A DNA stretch of 64,000 bases from Roseibium aquae (GTDB taxonomy: Bacteria > Pseudomonadota > Alphaproteobacteria > Rhizobiales > Stappiaceae). The notes under the pieces were generated by a model, which made no database searches, was not told the DNA's origin, and worked only from the letters and a program-made list of their open reading frames with translations. The DNA lies in assembly GCF_008711285.1 (NCBI RefSeq), contig NZ_VXDC01000013.1, forward strand, positions 1-64,000, in the 5' to 3' direction. Positions 1 to 6,711 of this stretch are shown here, one piece after another; the stretch's first letter is position 1; each line of letters opens with the position of its first letter. A program made the translations under genes and the position numbers.

Positions 1-94
1 CCACCCGATCCCATCCCGAACTCGGCCGTGAAACGCTCCAGCGCCAATGGTACTTCGTCTCAAGACGCGGGAGAGTAGGTCGCCGCCAGGCCCG
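1..94 (+). rRNA. rrf: 5S ribosomal RNA, 3' portion (5' end outside the window)
   Basis: The sequence matches the 3' three quarters of an alphaproteobacterial 5S rRNA, including the GTGAAACGC block, GCCAATGGTACT, and GCGGGAGAGTAGGTCGC. The closing stem strand CCAGG at about 86-90 marks the 3' end; its partner lies to the left of the window. The 3' end is placed at about position 94 and could be a few bases off. No tRNA follows before the terminator, so this is the last gene of its rRNA operon. Confidence 0.93.
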
Positions 95-151
95 CTAAAG
101 ACAGAAAAAAACTCTTCAACTTAAAACCTAATGATCAACAGACCAATTCAC

Positions 152-182
152 CCGCCCAAGATCCTTCTTGGGCGGTTTTTTG
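152..182 (+). terminator. Rho-independent terminator of the rRNA operon
   Basis: Nine-base perfect arms CCGCCCAAG / CTTGGGCGG enclose the loop ATCCTT and run directly into seven T residues. It lies about 60 bases after the 5S gene, as expected for the end of an rRNA operon. Confidence 0.92.
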
Positions 183-257
183 CATTCTAACGCCAGGAAG
201 ATCGCCTGACCGTTGCCTGACAGGCTGGCGCTACGAGATTAGGCGTCTGAATTCGCC

Positions 258-269
258 ATTTGATCAAAT
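258..269. promoter_or_regulatory. Palindrome ATTTGATCAAAT, possible second RutR-type half operator
   Basis: This is a perfect 12-bp palindrome 40 bp upstream of the RutR-like box. Its TTGATCA core resembles the left half of the box in front of preT (TTGATCA, 4730-4736). A further half site TTGACCA lies at 277-283. Together these suggest an operator cluster, but the assignment is inference. Confidence 0.4.
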
Positions 270-309
270 TATCGCCTTGACCATTTGCTCGGCAGTTTCC
301 TACCTTTTC

Positions 310-325
310 TTGACCAGATGGTCAG
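310..325. promoter_or_regulatory. RutR-type operator
   Basis: TTGACCAGATGGTCAG matches the known RutR consensus TTGACCA-NN-TGGTCAA at 13 of 14 defined positions. RutR is a TetR-family sensor of uracil/thymine that controls pyrimidine catabolism. The site lies about 190 bp before the binding-protein start, and a related box precedes preT, which fits a pyrimidine regulon. The RutR gene itself is not in the window. Confidence 0.7.
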
Positions 326-385
326 GGATCGTGACGGTGGGACCCCACAGTCAACGAAGATCTGCAGGACATCGGCTGGCCTGGC

Positions 386-411
386 ACGCGGATTTGATGA
401 AGGATCCGCGT
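386..411 (+). other. Leader hairpin before the binding-protein gene
   Basis: Arms ACGCGGAT / ATCCGCGT (8 bp) enclose a 10-base loop. It lies in the presumed 5' leader, between the RutR-like box and the start codon. No T-run follows, so it is not a terminator. Its role is unknown. Confidence 0.35.
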
Positions 412-511
412 CCGGCCGGCTTCTTGCGCTCGGTCTCTTGCGCCCGGTTTCTGGCGCCTTCTGGTGAAGAACAGAACGCCTGTCCGTCAGGCCAATATGA
501 GGAGAAGGGGA

Positions 512-1507
512 ATGGCACTCGCGAAATGGAAAACATGGGCGGCGGCCTCGGCTGTCTCGGCCGGCTTGATCGCCGGACCGGCCCATGCCCTGGATGAGCT
601 CACCTTGCAGCTGAAGTGGGTCACACAGGGACAGTTTGCCGGCTATTATGTGGCCGCGGACAAAGGGTTTTATGAGGAAGAAGGCCTGGATGTCACGATC
701 AAGCCGGGCGGCCCGGACATCGCGCCGCCTCAGGTGATCGCCGGCGGCGGCGCCGATGTGATCGTCGACTGGATGCCGTCCGCTCTGGCCTCGCGTGAAA
801 AAGGCGTGCCGCTGGTCAACATCGCGCAGCCGTTCCAAAAGTCGGGCATGATGCTGACCTGCCGAAAGGAAACCGGCATCACCTCGCCGGAAGATTTCCG
901 CGGCCGCACGCTCGGGGTCTGGTTCTTCGGCAATGAATACCCGTTCCTGTCCTGGATGAGCCAGCTTGGCATACCGACCGATGGCAGCGACGGTGGGGTA
1001 ACCGTTCTCAAGCAGGGGTTCAACGTCGATCCCTTGCTTCAAAAACAGGCCGATTGTATCTCGACCATGACTTACAATGAATATTGGCAGGTGATCGACG
1101 CCGGCATCCCGGCCGAAGAGCTGGTCGTTTTCAAGTATGAAGATCAGGGCGTGGCGACCTTGGAAGACGGCCTTTATGTTCTGGAGTCGAGCCTTGAAGA
1201 CCCGGCAATGGTCGACAAGCTGGCGCGGTTCGTGCGTGCGTCCATGAAGGGTTGGGCCTATGCGGCCGAGAACCCGGAAGAGGCTGCGGACATCGTGCTG
1301 GAAAACGACGCGACGGGCGCGCAGACCGAAAAACACCAGGTGCGCATGGTTAGCGAGATCAACAAGCTCGTTGATGGTTCGACCGGCGTCCTCGACATGG
1401 ATGCGTATCAGCGCACGGTTGACACGCTCCTGGCTGGCGGTTCCGATCCGGTGATCACCGCAGCGCCGGAAGGGGCAACGACAACGGTCGTCACGGATAA
1501 AATGTAA
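512..1507 (+). CDS. NMT1/THI5-like ABC transporter substrate-binding protein
   Basis: A periplasmic binding protein of about 331 residues in the NMT1/THI5 (ThiY/SsuA-like) family, which bind pyrimidine-type or sulfonate-type ligands. The start at 512 is chosen because GGAGAAGGGG lies just upstream and it gives a normal signal peptide (charged MALAKWK, hydrophobic stretch, cleavage near AHA-LDE). Family features are visible: LQLKWVTQGQFAGYYVAADKG near the mature N-terminus, then GFYEEEGLDVTIKPGG. No permease or ATPase gene is next to it, so it is an orphan component here. The RutR-like box upstream and preTA downstream on the other strand suggest a pyrimidine or related ligand; that ligand is inference. 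The C-terminal 30 residues are Thr/Ala-rich and look unstructured. Confidence 0.88.
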   Translation: MALAKWKTWAAASAVSAGLIAGPAHALDELTLQLKWVTQGQFAGYYVAADKGFYEEEGLDVTIKPGGPDIAPPQVIAGGGADVIVDWMPSALASREKGVPLVNIAQPFQKSGMMLTCRKETGITSPEDFRGRTLGVWFFGNEYPFLSWMSQLGIPTDGSDGGVTVLKQGFNVDPLLQKQADCISTMTYNEYWQVIDAGIPAEELVVFKYEDQGVATLEDGLYVLESSLEDPAMVDKLARFVRASMKGWAYAAENPEEAADIVLENDATGAQTEKHQVRMVSEINKLVDGSTGVLDMDAYQRTVDTLLAGGSDPVITAAPEGATTTVVTDKM

Positions 1508-1566
1508 AGGCGGCGGCTCCGCGGCGAAAAGGTCTGGCCAGCGATCCTTTTGGGGCTGTCAGACCG

Positions 1567-1611
1567 TTTCCCGGTCAGCTTGAAGCGATACGCTCCAGTT
1601 TGACCGGGAAA
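1567..1611. repeat. Interrupted palindrome, intergenic repeat or bidirectional hairpin
   Basis: The outer arms TTTCCCGGTCA / TGACCGGGAAA are perfect over 11 bp, and an inner pair AGCG/CGCT continues the symmetry around the centre. It sits 60 bp after the binding-protein stop. It may act as a bidirectional terminator or be a copy of a dispersed palindromic repeat. I see no second close copy in the window. Confidence 0.6.
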
Positions 1612-1897
1612 ACAAACACAATTCCAAAAAATTATAGAGAGTTGCCCTGCTCCGATAGATCGTGAAGCGATCCAATCGGGTCAGGGATTGTTCCGAACCG
1701 GGTCAAGGATATTGGGCTGCCGGCGGGCGTTTTGCGCCGGGCGCCGGATCGGAGCTGGGGGCGGTCCGGTTCGAATGCGGGTCGCTTCCCGTGAGGCGAA
1801 GCCCGTGTCCGTTGCCATAAAGATGACATACCCGACGGACCAAACAGCGGGAACCGAGGGTGGCAGCGGGTCAGAAATCAGGGCAGGCAGAGCATAT

Positions 1898-1922
1898 GCC
1901 GCCCGGTCATGGACCGGGCGGC
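1898..1922 (-). terminator. Hairpin behind preA, possible terminator
   Basis: Eleven-base perfect arms GCCGCCCGGTC / GACCGGGCGGC enclose a three-base loop, 23 bp past the preA stop. There is no T-run on the - strand, so termination may be weak or the hairpin may protect the mRNA end. Confidence 0.5.
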
Positions 1923-1945
1923 GCATAAAGCTTGTGGGATCCGTC

Positions 1946-3259
1946 CTACTCTGCGGCTTCGCGAACGGCCATCGGATTGTTCGGATGGGTGGTCCAGTTG
2001 GCGTAGTTCGGATCAACGCGCTTGCCGGTGCGTGGATCGATCTCGCCGGCAGCCATCGGCTCCATGGTGATGCAGTCTTCAACGGGGCAGACATTCACAC
2101 ACAGATTGCAGCCGACACACTCCGCGTCGATCACCTCGAACTTGCGCACCCCGTCGACCATGTTGGTGATTGCCTGATGAGAGGTGTCCTCGCAGGCGAT
2201 GTGGCAGCGTCCGCAGCTGATGCACAGGTCCTGATTGATTTTCGCTTTCGCGATGTAGTTCAGGTTCAGGTGCTGCCAGTCCGAACAGTTGGGAACCGCT
2301 TTGCCGATGAATTGGTCGGTCGAGGTGTACCCGGCGCTGTCCATCCAGTCCTTCAGGCCCTCGATCATCTCTTGAACCACCTTGAAGCCGTAGGTCATCG
2401 CGGCGGTGCAGACCTGGACGTTGCCAGCGCCGAGCGCCATGAACTCGGCCGCGTCGCGCCAGGTTGTCACGCCGCCAATTCCGGAGATCGGCAAGCCGTG
2501 GGTGGCGGGATCGCGGGCAATCTCGGCAACCATGTTGAGAGCGATCGGTTTCACGGCCGGGCCGCAATACCCGCCATGTGCGCCCTTGCCATCGACGGTG
2601 GGGGTTGGCGCCATGGCGTCCAGATCGACACCGACGATCGAGTTGATCGTGTTGATCAGGGACACCGCATCGGCTCCGCCATTCTTCGCGGCCTGGGCCG
2701 GTTTGCGGATGTCGGTGATGTTCGGGGTCAGTTTCACGATCACGGGCATGCGCGTGTGCTTTTTGCACCAGCGGGTCACCATCTCGATGTATTCGGGCAC
2801 TTGACCAACGGCCGAGCCCATGCCGCGCTCGCTCATGCCATGGGGACAGCCGAAGTTCAGCTCGATGCCATCCGCTTCCGTATCCTCGACTTTCTTCAGA
2901 ATGTCGATCCAGTTCTGTTCCTCACAAGGAACCATCAGCGAGACGACCATGGCCCGGTCCGGCCAGTCGCGTTTGACGCGCTTGATCTCCTGGAGATTGA
3001 TTTCCAGCGGCCGGTCCGTGATCAGTTCGATATTGTTGAACCCGATCAGTTGCCGGTCCTTGCTATGAATGGCGCCGTAGCGCGGACCGTTGACATTCAC
3101 CACCGCCGGGTCTTCGCCGAGCGTCTTCCAGACAACGCCGCCCCAACCGGCCTTGAAGGCGCGGACAACGTTGTATTCCTTGTCCGTGGGCGGAGCGGAG
3201 GCCAGCCAGAACGGATTGGGGGATTTGATTCCGATAAAGTCCGAGCGCAGATCAGCCAT
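1946..3259 (-). CDS. preA: NAD-dependent dihydropyrimidine dehydrogenase subunit PreA
   Basis: The FMN/Fe-S subunit (437 aa) of the two-subunit dihydropyrimidine dehydrogenase, which interconverts uracil/thymine and their 5,6-dihydro forms in the first step of reductive pyrimidine breakdown. The dihydroorotate-dehydrogenase-like barrel spans about residues 1-310, with NFGCPHG at 135-141 and GGYCGPAVKPIAL near 228-241. Two 4Fe-4S ferredoxin motifs follow: CISCGRCHIAC (346-356) and CVGCNLCVNVC (381-391). The start at 3259 has AAGGAGAT 8 bases upstream; an in-frame start seven codons earlier lacks this. It follows preT by 27 bp and is surely co-transcribed. The position matching the catalytic Cys of the mammalian enzyme appears to be Val in GMGSAVGQ (146-153). 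Confidence 0.96.
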   Translation of the reverse strand: MADLRSDFIGIKSPNPFWLASAPPTDKEYNVVRAFKAGWGGVVWKTLGEDPAVVNVNGPRYGAIHSKDRQLIGFNNIELITDRPLEINLQEIKRVKRDWPDRAMVVSLMVPCEEQNWIDILKKVEDTEADGIELNFGCPHGMSERGMGSAVGQVPEYIEMVTRWCKKHTRMPVIVKLTPNITDIRKPAQAAKNGGADAVSLINTINSIVGVDLDAMAPTPTVDGKGAHGGYCGPAVKPIALNMVAEIARDPATHGLPISGIGGVTTWRDAAEFMALGAGNVQVCTAAMTYGFKVVQEMIEGLKDWMDSAGYTSTDQFIGKAVPNCSDWQHLNLNYIAKAKINQDLCISCGRCHIACEDTSHQAITNMVDGVRKFEVIDAECVGCNLCVNVCPVEDCITMEPMAAGEIDPRTGKRVDPNYANWTTHPNNPMAVREAAE

Positions 3260-3286
3260 GACGGGATCTCCTTCAAGCAATGAGAA

Positions 3287-4642
3287 TCAGGCGCTGAGCG
3301 CGCGGTGAATGGAGGCCGCGGCGATCTTGCCATCCTCGACAGCGGCCACGGTCAGATCTTCCCCGCCAAGGATGCAGTCGCCGCCCGCCCAGACATCTTC
3401 AAGGCTGGTCTTCCGGTCGGCATCAACCACGATGCGGCCCTTTTCGATCTGAATGTTGGGTCCCGAGCCGTTCAAGTCGGTCTGGACAAGGGTTTGCCCG
3501 ACCGCTTTGAACACCATGTCGGCCGGCAGACGGATGATGGTGCCTGTGCCCACCAGAGCACCGTTGTCATCCCGCGTCCGTTCGAGGTCGATGGCGGTGA
3601 TGTGCCCGTTCTCCGCGACAAGCTCTTTCGGCTGGGCCCATGTCAGGATCTTGACCCCGTTGGTCTGGGCCAGATGCTGTTCGTACTCACTGGCATTCAT
3701 CCGGTCCTGCCCACGCCGGTAGGCGATTGTGACATCCTCTGCTCCGAGGCGTTTGGTCTGGACCGCGATATCAACTGCGGTCATCCCGCCGCCGATCACC
3801 ACGACGCGCCGGCCAACGGGCAGATCCGCGTAGTTTTTCGTTTGTCTCAGATCGGCGATGTAATCGACGGCATCGAGAACTCCATCCGTGTCCTCATCCG
3901 CCAGGCCGAGGGCATTCACCCCGGCAAGGCCCATGCCGAGAAACACGGCGTCATAGCTGGCCCGAAGCTCGGCAAGGTGAACATTCTCGCCCAGCTTCTT
4001 ACCGGTTTTCAATGTGATGCCGCCAATCGACAGGATGAAGCCGACTTCTTTCGCCGCATAGTCATCGACCGTCTTGTAGGTCGCGATGCCGTACTCGTTC
4101 AGGCCGCCGGCTTTTTCCCGGGCTTCGTAGATATCGATGTCGTGCCCCTCGACCGCCAGAGCATGCGCACAGGCAAGACCGGCGGGACCGGCTCCGATCA
4201 CCGCGATCTTCTTGCCGGTTTCGGCTTTGCGGGTGAAGGGCGTCATGTCATTTTCCGACATGTAGTGATCAGTGGCATAGCGCTGAAGCTGGCCGATCTT
4301 GACGGGCTTGCCTTCGGCGACCTCCCGCACGCAGACCTGTTCGCACAGCGTTTCTGTGGGACAGACACGGGCGCACATGCCACCCAGAATGTTCTGGTCG
4401 AAGATCGTTTTCGCCGACCCGGTGGGGTTGCCGGTCGAGATCTGGCGGATGAATTGCGGAATGTCGATGCTGGTCGGACAGGCCTGAACGCAGGGAGCAT
4501 CGTAACAGAAGTAGCACCGGTCCGCTTCCACCGTGGCCTCATGCGGGCTGAGAAGTGGGTGCAGATCGGCGAAATTGCGGGCGTAGTCCTCATCGGACAG
4601 GCGGCCCGCGGCCACATCGGGTGCGCGGTTGGATTGGGTCAT
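3287..4642 (-). CDS. preT: Dihydropyrimidine dehydrogenase subunit PreT, glutamate-synthase-small-subunit type
   Basis: The FAD/NAD(P)H subunit (451 aa) that passes electrons to PreA. The N-terminal Fe-S domain carries Cys43, 46, 51 and 55 in CYFCYDAPCVQACPTS and a second Cys set in MCARVCPTETLCEQVC. A Rossmann FAD site GAGPAGLA starts at about residue 150 with the partner AREKAGGLNEYGI. A second dinucleotide site, VVVIGGGMTAVD, lies near 285. The C-terminal VWAGGDCILGG closes the FAD fold. GGAGG lies 6 bases before the ATG. It is the first gene of preT-preA. A RutR-like box lies about 90 bp upstream, so pyrimidine-responsive control is likely. Confidence 0.96.
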   Translation of the reverse strand: MTQSNRAPDVAAGRLSDEDYARNFADLHPLLSPHEATVEADRCYFCYDAPCVQACPTSIDIPQFIRQISTGNPTGSAKTIFDQNILGGMCARVCPTETLCEQVCVREVAEGKPVKIGQLQRYATDHYMSENDMTPFTRKAETGKKIAVIGAGPAGLACAHALAVEGHDIDIYEAREKAGGLNEYGIATYKTVDDYAAKEVGFILSIGGITLKTGKKLGENVHLAELRASYDAVFLGMGLAGVNALGLADEDTDGVLDAVDYIADLRQTKNYADLPVGRRVVVIGGGMTAVDIAVQTKRLGAEDVTIAYRRGQDRMNASEYEQHLAQTNGVKILTWAQPKELVAENGHITAIDLERTRDDNGALVGTGTIIRLPADMVFKAVGQTLVQTDLNGSGPNIQIEKGRIVVDADRKTSLEDVWAGGDCILGGEDLTVAAVEDGKIAAASIHRALSA

Positions 4643-4729
4643 TCAAGACCTCCGGAAGGAATGGCGATTGGTGTTTCTTGACGCAACCTTCATTTTGCGA
4701 GGCAGCTGTCGATTTCATGAGAAAAAAAT

Positions 4730-4745
4730 TTGATCAATTAGTCAA
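4730..4745. promoter_or_regulatory. RutR-like operator upstream of preT
   Basis: TTGATCAATTAGTCAA matches the RutR consensus TTGACCA-NN-TGGTCAA at 12 of 14 defined positions, with one symmetric change in each half (C to T, G to A). It lies 88 bp upstream of the preT start in an AT-rich stretch, a plausible promoter region. Confidence 0.6.
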
Positions 4746-4768
4746 ATATTTTTGGAGAGTGAATATTT

Positions 4769-4785
4769 ATGAGTAAAACACTCAT
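4769..4785. promoter_or_regulatory. Short dyad ATGAGT-N5-ACTCAT
   Basis: A perfect 6-bp inverted repeat with a five-base spacer in the AT-rich region upstream of preT. It could be a second operator. No family assignment is possible from the sequence alone. Confidence 0.3.
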
Positions 4786-4807
4786 GAAATAATGTATCGC
4801 TATTCCA

Positions 4808-4831
4808 ATGCCTTATGAAAAATATAGGCAT
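4808..4831. promoter_or_regulatory. Dyad ATGCCTTAT / ATATAGGCAT
   Basis: An imperfect inverted repeat with ATGCCT / AGGCAT outer arms. It may be an operator or a weak hairpin after the upstream - strand operon. There is nothing decisive. Confidence 0.25.
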
Positions 4832-5037
4832 GTGCTGAAAATACCGGCAGCATCCAAATCAAGCCGGGAAAGACCAAAGGATTGCCGAAGGGCCTGGCCC
4901 GAACGCCGGGTTTCATCGATCAGGAGAGCGTCACCCGGAGCACTTGCGCGCAATGCAGGCAGGCGGTTCGCCCTCCGCAAACGAGGGAGAACCAACGTCC
5001 GGAGCCTGCCGCGCGGTCCACGAAGCACGCGATCGGT

Positions 5038-6711
5038 TCAGGGGGCCATCCACAACCGGACCTCGGCTGCGTCGCGCTCGATGATCACATGGTGATTGGC
5101 GAACACACGGTAGGTGTGGCTCCAGTCGCCATCCGGCCAGCGCACCCGGACCTCGGCTCGCTCCGATACACCAAGGCCGAAGTGGAGAAAACCCATCTGA
5201 CCCGAGGCGTGGCCGCCGCCAATCAGGACATCCCGTGTCACGGTCCGGTTGCCAATTTTCACGCTCACTTTTGCGCCAACGGCACGGGTGTTCGGCTGGC
5301 CGGGCTGGCGAAGGTCGATGGCCAGCCAGTTCCCAAGCGGACGGGTCTGGTTGGCATCGCCGCGGCCGACATTCCGGAACAGGCTGACCGGCGCGGACCG
5401 GTTCACCACGATCACGTCGAGAAGGCCGTCGAGATTGAAGTCGGCAAGCCCGGCCCCCCGCCCCCGGCTATCCTTGGCAAGACCTGAGCTATCTCCGACC
5501 TCGACAAACCGTCCGTCCCATTGTCCCAGCAAAAGATTGTCCGGATCAAAGGCCGCGAAATCCGGCATCGCTTCGACATTGCCCTTCGCGATGAACAGGT
5601 CCCAAAGGCTGTCATTGTTGAGATCCTGAAAATCGGCATGCCAGCCGGTGGATGGCCGCAAATCGTCCCCGGTATAGGGCCGATGGGCGGTCACGCCGGT
5701 ATCGAAGGCGATATCCCGGTAGATCGGCAGGGTCTCGTCGGCTTCGTCGTCAAGCATCTGAAGCTTCGTGTCGCCCATGCTCGTCAAGGCATATTCCGGA
5801 AACCCGTCCACGTTCAGATCGATGGAGGCGATGCCCATGCCCCAGATCCTGACCGTCCGCCAGCCATCCGACGCGCGGTAGGGCCGTGGCGGACGGCCGG
5901 CTGGCACGGCCCAGAGCTGTTCTTGCCCATCGCGGTAGTAGTGCCGGTCGTTGGACATTCGCAGCGCCGGTTCGCCGGACCGGTTCCAGTCGGTGAACAG
6001 AATCGACAACGCGCAATAGCCGGGCGACAGCCGAAAGGCCTCCGGGTAACGGGGGGCCAGAGCGCCATTGGGACGGAACAGGAAATTGTCGTGGCAGGTG
6101 CCCCACGGTGCGCCCGGCGCCGAACGGTCCACATAGTTGCCGAAAGCGAGGGTCGGGAAAGTCTCTCCCGTTTCCCAAACGGCTGAAAAGGATGTGGTCC
6201 ATTCCCGGCCGCCGTCAAAACCGAGTGCCCGGTTGGCGATCTCGAACCGGCAGTCCCCCTGGCCCGCGAGCAGAAGGTTTTCACCGAGCCGTAGAACCGC
6301 AAGGTCAAGAATGTCATCGTTGTTGAAATCCAGGGGATAGGCTCCCAGAACCCGCGTCATCTGGCGTTCGGGCACCCCGGTCGTCGTGAGTTCGAAGGTC
6401 AGCGGCCCGCCCGACTCGCTTCGGTTTCGATAGAGACTTGCCCGGTTCTCGCCGCCGGCAAGAAAGATGTCGGGCCGGCGGTCGCCATCGCAATCGAAAA
6501 CGGCGGTGCCGCCGCCGACGAAATACTCCCATGGCCCGTCGTAGCGATGCGCGATGCCTGCGGTTCCGGTTTCGTCCAGGAAGGCGGGCACCGGCGCAAG
6601 TGAGGTTGGTCTCGTGTCGGCTTGGGCGAGGCCCGGGCCGGCGAGGAGCGCGGCGGCCAGCGCCGATCGCCGGAGCCATACGGCGGCAGGTGATACACGG
6701 CACGGTGTCAT
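5038..6711 (-). CDS. Secreted FG-GAP repeat protein with ASPIC/UnbV domain (CRTAC1-like)
   Basis: A predicted exported protein of 557 aa. A signal peptide covers about residues 1-32 (LRRSALAAALLAGPGLAQA). A beta-propeller of FG-GAP/VCBS repeats carries calcium-type loops FDCDGDRRPD (72-81), LDFNNDDILD (127-136), DLNVDGFPE (298-306), DLNNDSLWD (363-371) and DFNLDGLLD (424-432). The C-terminal ASPIC/UnbV domain spans about 460-545 (NWLAIDL ... GGGHASGQMGFLHFGLG ... VRWPDG). The family is extracellular or periplasmic; its biochemical role is generally unknown. It is the last gene of a three-gene operon: its ATG overlaps the stop of the di-haem oxidoreductase by 4 bp. A partnership with that cytochrome is inferred from the overlap. 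Confidence 0.88.
   Translation of the reverse strand: MTPCRVSPAAVWLRRSALAAALLAGPGLAQADTRPTSLAPVPAFLDETGTAGIAHRYDGPWEYFVGGGTAVFDCDGDRRPDIFLAGGENRASLYRNRSESGGPLTFELTTTGVPERQMTRVLGAYPLDFNNDDILDLAVLRLGENLLLAGQGDCRFEIANRALGFDGGREWTTSFSAVWETGETFPTLAFGNYVDRSAPGAPWGTCHDNFLFRPNGALAPRYPEAFRLSPGYCALSILFTDWNRSGEPALRMSNDRHYYRDGQEQLWAVPAGRPPRPYRASDGWRTVRIWGMGIASIDLNVDGFPEYALTSMGDTKLQMLDDEADETLPIYRDIAFDTGVTAHRPYTGDDLRPSTGWHADFQDLNNDSLWDLFIAKGNVEAMPDFAAFDPDNLLLGQWDGRFVEVGDSSGLAKDSRGRGAGLADFNLDGLLDVIVVNRSAPVSLFRNVGRGDANQTRPLGNWLAIDLRQPGQPNTRAVGAKVSVKIGNRTVTRDVLIGGGHASGQMGFLHFGLGVSERAEVRVRWPDGDWSHTYRVFANHHVIIERDAAEVRLWMAP

Larger units (their letters stand above)
95..511. other. Intergenic region between the 5S rRNA and the binding-protein gene
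   Basis: It holds the rRNA terminator, an AT-rich palindrome at 258-269, a RutR-like operator at 310-325 and a leader hairpin at 386-411. Short open frames inside it have no recognisable protein content and overlap these sites, so I do not call a gene here. Confidence 0.7.
1508..1945. other. Intergenic region between two convergent transcription units
   Basis: It holds a long interrupted palindrome (1567-1611) and a GC-rich hairpin (1898-1922) behind preA. Between them lies a pair of loose direct repeats (CGGGTCAGGGAT / CGGGTCAAGGAT, near 1676-1715). A 137-codon frame on the - strand overlaps the end of preA and has no recognisable content, so I do not call it. Confidence 0.6.
4643..5037. 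other. Intergenic region upstream of preT
   Basis: The 4700-4835 part is conspicuously AT-rich for this genome and holds a RutR-like box and two further dyads (4769-4785 and 4808-4831). The 4840-5037 part is GC-rich and downstream of the ASPIC/UnbV gene on the - strand. I see no terminator with a T-run and no credible gene; a 95-codon + frame from 4808 has no recognisable content. Confidence 0.6.

Noticed and set aside
269-1336. Long open frame on the - strand opposite the binding-protein gene
   Set aside because: The + strand protein has a signal peptide, a Shine-Dalgarno site and family motifs; the antisense frame is Arg/His/Pro-rich and has none. It is a GC-rich shadow.
1688-3283. 531-codon + strand frame opposite preA, and a 458-codon frame opposite preT (3305-4681)
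   Set aside because: PreA and PreT have full Fe-S, FAD and barrel motifs. The antisense frames are composition artefacts of GC-rich codons.
4808-5095. 95-codon + strand frame in the preT upstream region
   Set aside because: It starts inside an AT-rich dyad, has no ribosome-binding site and no protein-like pattern, and runs into the ASPIC/UnbV 3' end.
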